Of a stretch of DNA of 47,142 nucleotides, positions 8,081-16,426 are shown one piece after another; position 1 is the first letter of the stretch, and each line of letters opens with the position of its first letter. Below the pieces are notes generated by a model that was not told where the DNA came from, did no database searches, and saw nothing but the letters and a program-made list of their open reading frames with translations. Source of the DNA: JBHIBD01 sp046758865 (lineage in GTDB: Bacteria; Planctomycetota; Brocadiia; Brocadiales; Bathyanammoxibiaceae); the NCBI GenBank assembly GCA_046758865.1, contig JBHIBD010000007.1, positions 1 to 47,142 on the forward strand, read 5' to 3'. Made by a program: the position numbers and the translations under genes.

Positions 8081-8247
8081 CCACCTGAGGCGGACTCAGG
8101 TGGACTGGGCTACGTAAAAGGTAATTTTCTGGAGGTCTAAATTTTTCTCCCCCCTCCCTTGATGGGAGGGGGAAGGGGGAGGGTGAAAATAAAACCATTC
8201 TCTTGTTCACCCCCACCCTTACCCTCCCCCATCAAGGGGGAGGGAAC
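8081..8247. repeat. MITE-like inverted repeat, C/G-rich
   Basis: A short palindrome (CCACCTGA, 7 bases, TCAGGTGG at 8081-8103) is followed by a larger inverted repeat at about 8147-8247. Its two arms, each about 42 bases, contain the hairpins CCCCTCCC-TTGAT-GGGAGGGG (8151-8171) and CCCTCCCCC-ATCAA-GGGGGAGGG (8222-8244), and are joined by a short A/T-rich centre. A related arm occurs at about 16498-16545, so this is a dispersed element. It could also end transcription. Confidence 0.7.
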
Positions 8248-8318
8248 AGTTTTATGTAGCGTTCGCTCTCCTCATTGGGCGTCTTTACTAGCCGTAAGGG
8301 TACGATAATATACCCCTG

Positions 8319-9332
8319 CTATCGATTCCTTACCAGTATCTCGTCGCTTATACTAAGACGGGTCTTCAACCCGTTTATGTCCCTGAGAAATCGCTGCGCA
8401 TCCCCAGGGTAACCTGCTGTGGGCCTGAGTCCCGGGAGGCGCTCCTGCCAAAAAGCGTTGAAGAGCTTAAGGAATAGCTCCCGAATGTACTTACTGTACA
8501 TCGATGCCAGGGCCACGGGCATGTGTGCATCTTCGCCGTTTTTCAGAAAGGATATCCTCATCCTCCTGCGTCCCGACTCATCCCTTATCTCGTAACACGA
8601 GGAAGAGTTGCCATCCTCCGATAAAGTTTTTACCTTTGAACCACTAAAGGCCTCTGAGAGCATAGGGCCGTATCTATTCCTGCCACCATGCTTGCCACAG
8701 AAGACTTCAACCTCCGGATACTCCACCCACATACCAACAATCAGACTAACACACTTCTTAAAGAGTAACAAGGACTTATTGCCTACTCTGGCCACTTCTT
8801 TATTGAATTCATAGGGAGATATGACGGCACTCCTTGCGGACAGGTATTTTATCCCATTAGAGGATAGTATGTCCTTTAGTTTGGAATGCTTATGGGTGAT
8901 GTCTGCAACACTTGATACAAGGGGCAAATGAAGTTTTTTGTTGCGGTACCAGGGATAGACGCCGAGGAGCTGCTCGTCGTAGCAGTAGAGCGAACCGAGC
9001 AGGTCTTTTAGGTTAGAAAAAACCTTTTTACTCATGCACATCTGAAAGGCAAGTGTCCCCTCCTCGAGCTTGCAAACGCCCTTTTTGGTGGAATAAAGTT
9101 TTTTGCTGTCACCGATTACTATTCGGTGTTCATTTTGCCCCCTGTTGTCTTGAGGGCTTGATACCGCTTCTTTGAGTGTATGCCAGAGGTCAAGCCTACA
9201 AATATCATCGCTCCGGCCCGCCCTCCCACTTGGTTGTGTACTGATGGCCACGTCAAAGGCCGTGGCCGTTACGACCAGTGGGCCTAAGGAAGGTCCGTAA
9301 CCTGCCTCATCCATCCCTATTATGACTGGCAT
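8319..9332 (-). CDS. RNase HII-like (RNase H fold) protein
   Basis: A 337-residue protein whose start IGMDEAGYGPSLGPLVV resembles the DEAGRGP active-site motif of RNase HII, followed by VIGDSKKL (RNase HII DSKKL). A late ALASMYSKYIRE segment resembles the ASIxAKxxRD block. It is much longer than normal RNase HII (about 200 residues) because of a central insertion. Two acidic positions look altered: CGKHGGRNRYG appears where a catalytic Asp-Gly might be expected, and Glu stands for Asp in YIRE. It may be a divergent RNase H-type nuclease or a catalytically changed relative. It does not overlap its neighbours. Confidence 0.65.
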   Translation of the reverse strand: MPVIIGMDEAGYGPSLGPLVVTATAFDVAISTQPSGRAGRSDDICRLDLWHTLKEAVSSPQDNRGQNEHRIVIGDSKKLYSTKKGVCKLEEGTLAFQMCMSKKVFSNLKDLLGSLYCYDEQLLGVYPWYRNKKLHLPLVSSVADITHKHSKLKDILSSNGIKYLSARSAVISPYEFNKEVARVGNKSLLLFKKCVSLIVGMWVEYPEVEVFCGKHGGRNRYGPMLSEAFSGSKVKTLSEDGNSSSCYEIRDESGRRRMRISFLKNGEDAHMPVALASMYSKYIRELFLKLFNAFWQERLPGLRPTAGYPGDAQRFLRDINGLKTRLSISDEILVRNR

Positions 9333-9341
9333 ATTGTCTTT

Positions 9342-9524
9342 TGTAGGGACAGGGCTTGCCCTGTCCGAGCGGACTCAGATGTAGCGTGCGAGCCACGCCG
9401 TAGGCTGAAAGCCCGCCAGTTAGTTTGGAGGGCGGGTCTGCCTATGGCATGATTTATCTTGCACGTGCGACACAAGGTCGCACGCTACACCCCGACATTA
9501 AGCAGAGCAGGCCCTGCCACTACA
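9342..9524. repeat. MITE-like element with imperfect terminal inverted repeats
   Basis: About 183 bases bounded by imperfect inverted ends (TGTAGGGACAGGGCTTGCC at 9342-9360 and its inverse at 9506-9524). Inside lies a perfect 11-base inverted repeat (GTAGCGTGCGA at 9381-9391, TCGCACGCTAC at 9478-9488). The core at 9392-9433 is identical over 42 bases to the minus strand of 28042-28083. No coding capacity; looks like a non-autonomous repeat family. Confidence 0.7.
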
Positions 9525-9627
9525 ATAATCTGAGGTATATTCCCCTGTGGCACGACCTGCCTCGCCCTCTCTGGGCCACAGGTATTATATTCCCTCCCAC
9601 CCCAAAGTCAAAGCCGTCCCATTTCCC

Positions 9628-9656
9628 TTGACAATATATCGTGTGAAAAATATAAT
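9628..9656 (+). promoter_or_regulatory. Consensus sigma-70 promoter for the his operon
   Basis: TTGACA at 9628-9633, a 17-base A/T-rich spacer and TATAAT at 9651-9656 match the sigma-70 consensus at every hexamer position. Transcription would start near 9663, about 40 bases before the TTG start at 9705, and read the unknown gene and hisD-hisC. No attenuator-like His-codon leader is visible. Confidence 0.8.
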
Positions 9657-9704
9657 CGAAACCGCTTAAGTATCGAATACTTATGAAATTAGGAGATAAC
9701 CCCA

Positions 9705-10145
9705 TTGGCACCAATAGAGGGAAAAATAGCCAAGATACTGGATGAGTACAACGTGGTCATAAATGTTGGCCGTAAGCAAGGTGTATGTGAGGGTATGCCC
9801 TTTGTTATATTTATCACGGGTGAGGATGAGGTGAAGGACCCCGATACCGGTGAGGGATTGGGGAGGCTTGAGACGGTAAAGGGCTATGTATCTGCAGCTC
9901 ATGTACAGGACAGAGTCAGTATCTGTACGGTACATCCTTTGACGAAGGGTGGGGTGGAAGGTGAGGTAAAGGTCCAGACCCTTAGCGGTGCCATGATGGC
10001 CGAGTCCCTGGGATACAGGTCTGGAGGCGAGCAGCGGCTTAATGTTAACCCCTCTCAGGTATCAGGACTGGCACGCGGTGGTCCCATATCCATAGGCGAC
10101 GGGGTCCGCTCCCTTGGAAGAGTGGAGAGGCCAATCGAGGATTAG
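9705..10145 (+). CDS. Conserved-type hypothetical protein leading the his operon
   Basis: A 146-residue protein starting at a TTG, supported by an AGGAG site 9 bases upstream (9691-9695). The start (EGKIAKILDEYNVVINVGRK, then QGVCEGMPFVIF) resembles beta-barrel modules found at the ends of secreted or flagellar-assembly proteins, in which a Gly-rich turn follows an INVG strand; here no signal peptide is present. The middle is Gly-rich and without catalytic motif. Its stop overlaps the hisD start region, so it is co-expressed with histidine genes, but a role in histidine synthesis is not implied. Function unknown. Confidence 0.7.
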   Translation: MAPIEGKIAKILDEYNVVINVGRKQGVCEGMPFVIFITGEDEVKDPDTGEGLGRLETVKGYVSAAHVQDRVSICTVHPLTKGGVEGEVKVQTLSGAMMAESLGYRSGGEQRLNVNPSQVSGLARGGPISIGDGVRSLGRVERPIED

Positions 10146-10147
10146 TG

Positions 10148-11488
10148 ATGAAGGTTGTCAGCACCTCAGAGTGCGACCGTACCAAACTGGTTGAAGGCAT
10201 CAAGAGGCGCCTCAACACCTTCGAAGGCACCTTTGTCCAAGATGCTGATGCAGAGCCTGCCACAAAAATTTTTGGTGAAAAACTTTCTCCTATCGATTTT
10301 GTCAGGCGAATCCTTGCAGATGTGAAGGAGAGGGGTGATGACGCAGTGCTCTTTTATAGCTGTGCCCTTGATGGCACCTCCTTTACCAGGGATGAACTGA
10401 GTGTAAGCGAGGACGAGATAGAAGATGCCTATAACAGGGTTGACAAGTCCCTCCTAAAGGCACTCGGAAAGGCAAGAGACAATATTATCGCATTTCAAAA
10501 CCATATTAAAATAGATGCGCCCGACATACTTTCGACCAATGGTACATCGCTTGAGCTTCTTTACAAGCCGGTAGAGAAGGTGGGCATATATGTACCCGGG
10601 GGCAAGGCCTCCTATCCCTCTACGGTGCTCATGTGTGCCGTGCCAGCGCATGTCGCCGGCGTGAACAAGGTGGTTATGTGTACACCCCCTAGGAAGGACG
10701 GCATGGTATCACCAGAGAGGCTGGTGGCAGCAAGAGAGGCGGGTGTTACAGATATCTATAAAATAGGCGGCGTACAGGCCATCGCCGCATTAGCCTTTGG
10801 TACCGATACGGTACCAAGGGTGGATAAGATAGTTGGGCCGGGGAATGTCTTCGTCACACTGGCCAAGAAGGAGGTGTACGGCTACGTGGATATAGACATG
10901 CTGGCAGGGCCCAGCGAGGTGGTGATTCTGGCCGATGAGGGTGGTGATGCAGCCCTTATTGCCTCAGACCTCCTGTCTCAGGCAGAGCACCCTGGTGCGG
11001 CCATATTGGTAACACCATCAAGGAGGCTGGCTGAAGACGTCCAAGTAGAGATAAATAAACAGCTTGGAGGATTGCCCAGCAGGGACCTTGCCGAGGAGTC
11101 CCTGCAGGGTTTGGGCATTATGGTGGTGACTCGTAATATAGAAGAGGCCGTGGAGATTGCAAACTCAATTGCCCCAGAACATATTGCGCTTCACCTAAAA
11201 AACCCTGGGGCTGTGCTGCCCAGACTTAGACATGCGGGGACAGTATTCTTGGGTAGTTTTTCGCCTGTGGCAGTGGGGGATTACATAGCAGGGCCCTCTC
11301 ACGTGCTACCCACTGGCGGTACTGCCCGCTTCTTCTCTGGCCTTACCGTGAACGACTTTTTGAGGCGTCTGAGCGTTATTTCTTACTCGAGGGAGGCCTT
11401 GAGTGAGGTTGCACCTGAGGTCGTGGCTATGGCCGAGGCTGAGGGTCTTCCTGCGCATGCACAATCGGTGAGGATGCGGTTTAAATGA
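10148..11488 (+). CDS. hisD: Histidinol dehydrogenase
   Basis: A 446-residue zinc enzyme that oxidises histidinol to histidine in two NAD-dependent steps, the last of the pathway. Signatures are VPGGKASYPS, GPGNVFVTLAKKEVYG, DMLAGPSEVV, SQAEHPGA and NSIAPEHIALH, the last two carrying the catalytic/zinc-binding His and Glu residues. The ATG at 10148 is chosen over an in-frame GTG three bases earlier that overlaps the upstream stop; a GAGG lies just upstream. Its end overlaps hisC by ATGA. Confidence 0.96.
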   Translation: MKVVSTSECDRTKLVEGIKRRLNTFEGTFVQDADAEPATKIFGEKLSPIDFVRRILADVKERGDDAVLFYSCALDGTSFTRDELSVSEDEIEDAYNRVDKSLLKALGKARDNIIAFQNHIKIDAPDILSTNGTSLELLYKPVEKVGIYVPGGKASYPSTVLMCAVPAHVAGVNKVVMCTPPRKDGMVSPERLVAAREAGVTDIYKIGGVQAIAALAFGTDTVPRVDKIVGPGNVFVTLAKKEVYGYVDIDMLAGPSEVVILADEGGDAALIASDLLSQAEHPGAAILVTPSRRLAEDVQVEINKQLGGLPSRDLAEESLQGLGIMVVTRNIEEAVEIANSIAPEHIALHLKNPGAVLPRLRHAGTVFLGSFSPVAVGDYIAGPSHVLPTGGTARFFSGLTVNDFLRRLSVISYSREALSEVAPEVVAMAEAEGLPAHAQSVRMRFK

Positions 11489-12555
11489 GTCTCTTTCGTG
11501 ACAACATAGAGAGGATGAAGGGCTACATACCGGGGGAACAGCCCCAGGAAGAGGGTTATATAAAGTTAAATACCAATGAGAACCCCTTCCCGCCTTCCCC
11601 CAGGGTCCTGGCTGCTGTGAAGGAGGCCGCCAACCCGAGCCTTAGGTTGTATCCAGACCCGATGGCGACCAGGCTTAGGAAAAAGGTGGCAGAGGTGCTT
11701 GGCACGCGGCCAGAGAGGGTGCTGGTGGGTAACGGCTCTGACGAACTCCTGGGGATTATTTCAAGGGCGTTTACCGGGACAGGAGACAAGGTGGTGTTTC
11801 CTTACCCCACCTATCTGCTGTACAAGACCCTGGTGGAGATACAGGGTGCCGAGGCTGTGGAGGTTAGTTTTCGTGAGGATTTTTCCCTGCCCAAAGATAT
11901 AGTTGTAAAGGGCGCAAAGATTACATTCCTCTGCAACCCAAACTCGCCTTCGGGGACTATGGTCTGGCCCGATGAGGTAGCCCGACTGGCCAGGCAGATA
12001 GACGGGGTGCTTGTGGTTGATGAGGCGTATGTGGACTTTGCCGATGCAAACTGCCTCTCACTTGTGGAGGATAATCCTAATGTCCTTATATTGAGGACGT
12101 TGTCAAAATCCTATAGCCTGGCGGGCCTCAGGTTAGGCTTCTGTATTGCCCAAGAGGAACTTATCCAGGGCCTAATGAAGGTGAAGGACTCATACAATGT
12201 AGACCGGCTCAGCATGGCCGCCGCCATCGCAGCCCTGGATGACCAGAAACATCTGAAAGAAAATGTGGACAAGGTGAGGGATATAAGGAGCTACCTCTCT
12301 GAATCGCTTAGAGAGTTGGGCTTCTTTGTCTACCCGTCCCAGGCAGATTTCGTATTCGCCCGCTGTAAGGACGCCAGTACCGCAAGGGATATCTATGAGC
12401 TGTTAAAGCGGGAGAAAATACTCATCCGACACATTAATTACCGCGGGCTGGAGGATTGTGTGCGAATATCCGTAGGTACAAGGGAAGAGATAGATACCTT
12501 GCTCGAAACCCTCTCTGAGGTGTTATGTGAGACCGAGAAGGGTGCAAGGAAATAG
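11485..12555 (+). CDS. hisC: Histidinol-phosphate aminotransferase
   Basis: A 356-residue class I/II PLP aminotransferase converting imidazole-acetol phosphate and glutamate to histidinol phosphate. Visible are LNTNENPFPPSP near the N-terminus, NPNSPSG, VVDEAYVDF and the PLP-lysine motif TLSKSYSLAGLRLG with Lys208. It overlaps hisD by four bases (ATGA), showing translational coupling. Length and motifs are standard for HisC. Confidence 0.95.
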   Translation: MSLFRDNIERMKGYIPGEQPQEEGYIKLNTNENPFPPSPRVLAAVKEAANPSLRLYPDPMATRLRKKVAEVLGTRPERVLVGNGSDELLGIISRAFTGTGDKVVFPYPTYLLYKTLVEIQGAEAVEVSFREDFSLPKDIVVKGAKITFLCNPNSPSGTMVWPDEVARLARQIDGVLVVDEAYVDFADANCLSLVEDNPNVLILRTLSKSYSLAGLRLGFCIAQEELIQGLMKVKDSYNVDRLSMAAAIAALDDQKHLKENVDKVRDIRSYLSESLRELGFFVYPSQADFVFARCKDASTARDIYELLKREKILIRHINYRGLEDCVRISVGTREEIDTLLETLSEVLCETEKGARK

Positions 12556-12571
12556 ATGTGCATGAATGTAG

Positions 12572-12630
12572 GGTGCGTCTCGACGCACCATCTTTTAAAG
12601 ACAAGGGTATCGCAGGGCTTAAGCCCTGCG
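12572..12630. repeat. Paired palindromes between hisC and hisB
   Basis: Two hairpins: GGTGCGT-CTCG-ACGCACC (12572-12589) and a perfect 20-base palindrome CGCAGGGCTTAAGCCCTGCG (12611-12630), followed by CACCCAG. A similar palindrome followed by CACCCAG lies at 14033-14060. They may be a dispersed repeat inserted in the his operon and could modulate read-through into hisB; no U-tract follows. Confidence 0.65.
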
Positions 12631-12652
12631 CCACCCAGTCTTGTGTAGGGCG

Positions 12653-13237
12653 ATGAGAAAATCACAGGTAGACAGAAAGACTAAAGAGACAGATATAAGG
12701 CTGACGTTGGAATTGGACGGGCGGGGCCGCTGCGAGGGCTCTACGGGCGTAGGCTTCCTTGACCACATGCTAGACCTCTTTTCGAGACATGGGCTCTTTA
12801 ACCTGAAGGTGTCGGCAAAGGGTGACCGTGAGGTGGATGACCACCACACGGTGGAGGATGTCGGGATATGCCTGGGACAGGCCCTGAGGGAGGCACTCGG
12901 AGATAAGAAGGGTATAGTGCGTTTTGGCGACGCCAGCGTCCCCATGCAGGAGGCGCTTGCAAACGTGGCAGTAGACGTGGGCGGCAGGCCCGCACTCGTA
13001 TTTAACGCACCCCTTACGAATAAGAAGATAGGCGACTTTGACGCCGGCCTGGTGGAGGAATTTTTGCAGGCCTTTTGTGTTAACGCCACAATCAACCTCC
13101 ACGTTAACGTACCCTACGGGACCAATGCCCACCACGTTGCAGAGGCCGTATTCAAGGGCCTTGCCAAGGCCCTTTCAAAGGCCGTAAGACTGGACGAGAG
13201 GATAAAGGGCGTCCCCTCCACAAAGGGAATCCTGTAG
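12653..13237 (+). CDS. hisB: Imidazoleglycerol-phosphate dehydratase
   Basis: A 194-residue monofunctional HisB that dehydrates imidazole-glycerol phosphate. The manganese-binding repeats are seen as GFLDHMLDLFSRHG and DDHHTVEDVGI, with a second pair near EEFLQAF and GTNAHHVAEAVFKG. The ATG at 12653 gives the normal N-terminus MRKSQVDRKTKETDI; an upstream TTG at 12641 is in frame but adds an atypical leader. A repeat separates it from hisC (about 100 bases), so it may depend on read-through from the same promoter. Confidence 0.95.
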   Translation: MRKSQVDRKTKETDIRLTLELDGRGRCEGSTGVGFLDHMLDLFSRHGLFNLKVSAKGDREVDDHHTVEDVGICLGQALREALGDKKGIVRFGDASVPMQEALANVAVDVGGRPALVFNAPLTNKKIGDFDAGLVEEFLQAFCVNATINLHVNVPYGTNAHHVAEAVFKGLAKALSKAVRLDERIKGVPSTKGIL

Positions 13238-13516
13238 GGGCAAGGAGTCAGGAGTCAGAATTCAGGGGTCAGAGAGGGTTAGGCCAAACACTGGTTCTGA
13301 ATTCTGAATGCTATATTCTGTCAGGAACGGCCTGATAAATAAAGGAATAAAGACGTAGGAATCTTGACCTGATGTAGAAGGGACGTTAAAGAGAGGAGTC
13401 GGAATTCAGGAGTCAAGAGTAGCTGGTGATGGGATAAAGAAGTCTTTTAGGGATTTCGCTTCGCTCAGAATGACACGGGGTATTGGAGAGATTTTTGCGG
13501 AGGTTTAACCTACGAC
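13238..13516. other. Intergenic gap between convergent hisB and pyrI
   Basis: No gene seen. It contains several near-copies of a short direct repeat (variants of GAGTCAGGAGTCAGAATTCAGG near 13244-13276 and 13396-13422) and a stretch TTTCGCTTCGCTCAGAATGAC, which resembles dispersed intergenic repeats of many bacterial genomes. Nothing here supports a terminator with U-tract. Confidence 0.45.
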
Positions 13517-13966
13517 TTACAGAAGCTCTATGTCCTTTCCCTCCATTGCGCGCTCGCAGTAGTGGCAGCGGAGGCGGGGGGGGGCCTTCCCCTCCACGCG
13601 GAAGTGGGTTTGCATCTTCTCGTGATTACTTACGCAGTTGGGGTTAAAGCATTTTACTATCCCTACAAGCTCCTCTTGCAGGCTCACCTTCCTCTTTTCC
13701 ACAACCTCGTAGTCTTTTATGATGTTGAGTGTGGCATCAGGGGCTATGAGGGCAATCTTGTTCGCCTCCTCCTGGGTTAGGTTTTTCCCTTCTATCTTTA
13801 TTATGCCCTTTTTGCCCAGGTTGCCGCTGGTGAGGTTCATCCCTACCAGGACTACTTGGTCCTCGTCCTCTATGTTAAGGATGCTGGCTACCTTGAAGGT
13901 GTTTTTGCTTTCTATGTGGTCTATGACCGTTCCGTTCTTGATGGCTGAGACCTGTAGCTGGCGCAT
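13517..13966 (-). CDS. pyrI: Aspartate carbamoyltransferase regulatory chain
   Basis: A 149-residue PyrI, the non-catalytic chain of aspartate transcarbamoylase that binds nucleotide effectors and bridges catalytic trimers. The N-terminal nucleotide domain starts MRQLQVSAIKNGTVIDHI, with the nucleotide-site GTVIDHI. The C-terminal zinc domain has four Cys at 106, 111, 134 and 137 (CFNPNC and CHYC). It follows pyrB on the same strand, separated by 133 bases of palindromic repeat. Confidence 0.95.
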   Translation of the reverse strand: MRQLQVSAIKNGTVIDHIESKNTFKVASILNIEDEDQVVLVGMNLTSGNLGKKGIIKIEGKNLTQEEANKIALIAPDATLNIIKDYEVVEKRKVSLQEELVGIVKCFNPNCVSNHEKMQTHFRVEGKAPPRLRCHYCERAMEGKDIELL

Positions 13967-13993
13967 ACTTTTGTCCCTTTTATGGACTATGCG

Positions 13994-14052
13994 GACAGGT
14001 CTAAAGACCTGTCCCTACGTTTACCCTTGAAACGCAGGGTTTCAGCCCTGCG
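13994..14052. repeat. Palindromic repeats between pyrB and pyrI
   Basis: GACAGGTCT-AA-AGACCTGTC (13994-14013, 9-bp stem) and CGCAGGG-TTTCAG-CCCTGCG (14033-14052) are near-relatives of palindromes at 9346-9366, 12611-12630 and 16427-16448. The position inside a two-gene operon could give stable RNA hairpins that set the pyrB:pyrI ratio (inference). Confidence 0.6.
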
Positions 14053-14099
14053 GCACCCAGGCTGTGTAGTGAGATGACCCGTCGGGTCGCCCCTACCTG

Positions 14100-15023
14100 C
14101 TACTTTGCCCCCAATACAGAGGCCAGTATCGCCTCCCTTACGGGTATCCCGCTGTGGGCCTGTTGGAAGTATACGGCGTATGGGGTGCCGTCAAGGCTCT
14201 CATCCATCTCGTCTACCCTGGGGAGGGGGTGGAGAATTTTTAGGGTTTCCTTTACCTTTAATCTGTCCAGTGTGGCCTTGCTTAGATGATACGTACCCTT
14301 GACCTTTCCGTACTCAACGGGGTCTGCAAAGCGTTCCTTCTGTATGCGTGTGCAGTATAAGGCATCGAGTTTATCGCTTACCTCATCCAAAGAGGTGGTT
14401 TCCTGGAATTTTACACCTTTACCAGCGAGTTCCTCCAGCAGGTCAGAGGGCATACGGAGGCTTGGTGGTGATATGAAATGCATGGACGAGTGAAAGTGGG
14501 CCAGTGCGTGTGCGAGTGAGTGCACGGTGCGGCCATATTTCAGGTCTCCGATAAATCCTACCGTGAGGTCTTCCAGTGTGCCCTTGGTCCTCTGTATGGT
14601 GTAGAGGTCGAGGAAGGTCTGGGTGGGATGCTGGTTTACACCGTCCCCGGCGTTTATGACGGGTATGTCTACCGTGTCTGCTACTAACCTTGCTGCACCG
14701 TCCAGGAAGTGTCTTATGACGATTGCGCTTGCGTACCCTGCAACAATCTTTACGGTGTCGCGGAGGGATTCTCCTTTGACGACCGAGGTGGTTCCAGGTT
14801 CTGTAAAGCTGATGACCTCCCCGCCCATCAGCTTCATGGCCGACTCAAAGCTCATCCGGGTGCGTGTGGAGGGCTCAAAAAATAGCGTGGCCAGCACCCT
14901 GCCCTTCAGCAGGTCAGGATGTGTCTTTTCCTCCATCTCTTTGGAGAGGCTTAAGATATAGAGAATCTCTTCCTTGGTAAAGTCCCTGATGGAGATGATA
15001 TCTCTATCCTTTAAGCTGGTCAT
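14100..15023 (-). CDS. pyrB: Aspartate carbamoyltransferase catalytic chain
   Basis: A 307-residue catalytic chain that joins carbamoyl phosphate and aspartate, the committed step of pyrimidine synthesis. The carbamoyl-phosphate motif FFEPSTRTRMSFESA is at about residues 48-62, followed by HPTQTFLDLYTI and the aspartate-loop HPLPRVDEMD. Length matches enteric-type PyrB, which pairs with a PyrI chain, and pyrI follows. A plausible promoter lies just upstream. Confidence 0.96.
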   Translation of the reverse strand: MTSLKDRDIISIRDFTKEEILYILSLSKEMEEKTHPDLLKGRVLATLFFEPSTRTRMSFESAMKLMGGEVISFTEPGTTSVVKGESLRDTVKIVAGYASAIVIRHFLDGAARLVADTVDIPVINAGDGVNQHPTQTFLDLYTIQRTKGTLEDLTVGFIGDLKYGRTVHSLAHALAHFHSSMHFISPPSLRMPSDLLEELAGKGVKFQETTSLDEVSDKLDALYCTRIQKERFADPVEYGKVKGTYHLSKATLDRLKVKETLKILHPLPRVDEMDESLDGTPYAVYFQQAHSGIPVREAILASVLGAK

Positions 15024-15032
15024 ACGGAAAAC

Positions 15033-15061
15033 ATATTATCAGGGAAGGTCTGCCTGCACAA
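15033..15061 (-). promoter_or_regulatory. Possible sigma-70 promoter for pyrBI
   Basis: On the minus strand TTGTGC (15061-15056), 17 bases, then TAATAT (15038-15033), about ten bases before the pyrB start. The -10 is good and the -35 is moderate. If used, the transcript would have almost no leader, leaving little room for a UTP-sensitive attenuator. Confidence 0.4.
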
Positions 15062-15091
15062 GGGGAAAAAGACACTTGGCTATTTATCTGG

Positions 15092-16402
15092 CTAAAGGGA
15101 ATACTTTACTATTAAGGGCGTTAGCTGGGTTCCTTTGATCTCTCCCAGGTCTCCCTTCATGCAGGTCTTTTCGGAAAAGGCCTCGGTGCGGTCGGGCGTG
15201 ACGGGGCCACCACAGATGACCAGGGGCACGGGGTCGTGTGAGTGTGACCTGAGCTGGCAGGGTGTGGTGTGGTCTGCGGTGAGGGCTACTACAGTTGTTT
15301 TGAGGTCTATCTTTTTAAGTAGGGGACCTATATAGAACCTGTCTATGGCCTCGATTATCATTTTTTTCTTTTCACCGTCACCGTCATGACCCGGTACGTC
15401 TGGCCCTTTTATATGAACATAGATACCATCATATTTCCGGAGTGCCTCAAGGCTCTTTTCCACCCGGAGTGAATGGTCCTTTTCCAGGTTAGGAGTGGGC
15501 GGCGGGAGTTCTACGACACGCATACCCGTCAGGCGTGCTATGCCACTTTCTATGGGCATATCTGCAAGGCACGCAAATATTTTACCAAATTTCTTTTTAA
15601 AGCTCGGGAACTTAGGTAACGTATTACCAGCATCTCTAAGCAGGATTAAATTGGCTGGCCTGTCTCCGCGACGCTTGCGGACCTCATTAATAGTGGATGC
15701 CTCTAAGATCTCACTGCTCTTTGTGGTAAATTCGTTTACAAGCAGAGCAGCGAGGGCGGCAGCTTTCAGGTCTTTGCATTTCTCCAGTGGCCGTGAGTAC
15801 TGGACTGTGTAGGGGTGAAAGCCGGTCTCCAAGGCTACACTCAAAACGCCCTCCCTGGCATATGCGGGGTCTGTGTTGGTTATCTCGCCTGAGAGTTTAT
15901 TCCTATTTGAGCGTATCACCAGCACAGCTCTATGACCAATGGTGTTTTTTAGCTCGAAGGTAGATGGGACAGACTCGAGTTTCAGCTTAGAGTTTAGCTC
16001 CTTACAGAGGGCACCAGCCTCATCTGTCGAGAGGCTTCTGCCGACACGGCGGTCTAACGTCTCCTTCCCATAGCCGTTTGTGGCGAAGTTGGCCCTGAGG
16101 GCAAGTTCGCCAGGTTTTATCGCAAGCCCAGCAGCAAATGATTCTATTGGTCCCCTACCCGTGTAGTAGTGGTAGGGGTCGTAGCCAAGTATACTTATTA
16201 CTGCCACATCAGACTCTGGGGCAACACCCTTCTTGACCGTGAACATGAGACCCGTCTGCCCTTTTTGTGCAAGCATGTCCATGTTTGGCGTCTCGGCGGC
16301 CTCAAGGGGTGTCTTTCCACCCAGTTCTTCTAGTGCATAAGGTCCGTCAGACAGCCCATCAAGTACAATATACAGGAGTTTTATTCTGTCTTTTCTTGCC
16401 AT
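15092..16402 (-). CDS. apgM: Cofactor-independent phosphoglycerate mutase, archaeal type
   Basis: A 436-residue alkaline-phosphatase-superfamily enzyme interconverting 3- and 2-phosphoglycerate. Seen are the first metal site LDGLSDG (about 15-20), the phospho-acceptor Ser64 in PESDVAVISILGYDP, the GPIESFAAG segment, then HIKGPDVPGHDGD and LTADHTTPC metal-binding motifs. It lacks the large insertion of the bacterial GpmI. It follows the fumarase genes on the same strand after a repeat-filled gap, so glycolysis/gluconeogenesis and TCA genes are neighbours here. Confidence 0.92.
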   Translation of the reverse strand: MARKDRIKLLYIVLDGLSDGPYALEELGGKTPLEAAETPNMDMLAQKGQTGLMFTVKKGVAPESDVAVISILGYDPYHYYTGRGPIESFAAGLAIKPGELALRANFATNGYGKETLDRRVGRSLSTDEAGALCKELNSKLKLESVPSTFELKNTIGHRAVLVIRSNRNKLSGEITNTDPAYAREGVLSVALETGFHPYTVQYSRPLEKCKDLKAAALAALLVNEFTTKSSEILEASTINEVRKRRGDRPANLILLRDAGNTLPKFPSFKKKFGKIFACLADMPIESGIARLTGMRVVELPPPTPNLEKDHSLRVEKSLEALRKYDGIYVHIKGPDVPGHDGDGEKKKMIIEAIDRFYIGPLLKKIDLKTTVVALTADHTTPCQLRSHSHDPVPLVICGGPVTPDRTEAFSEKTCMKGDLGEIKGTQLTPLIVKYSL

Positions 16403-16426
16403 GATACTCCTGAAAAACAGTGTGGG

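Noticed and set aside
14100..15023. Ornithine carbamoyltransferase instead of PyrB
   Set aside because: The PSTRTRMSFE motif together with the neighbouring pyrI and the HPLPRVDEMD loop fits aspartate carbamoyltransferase.
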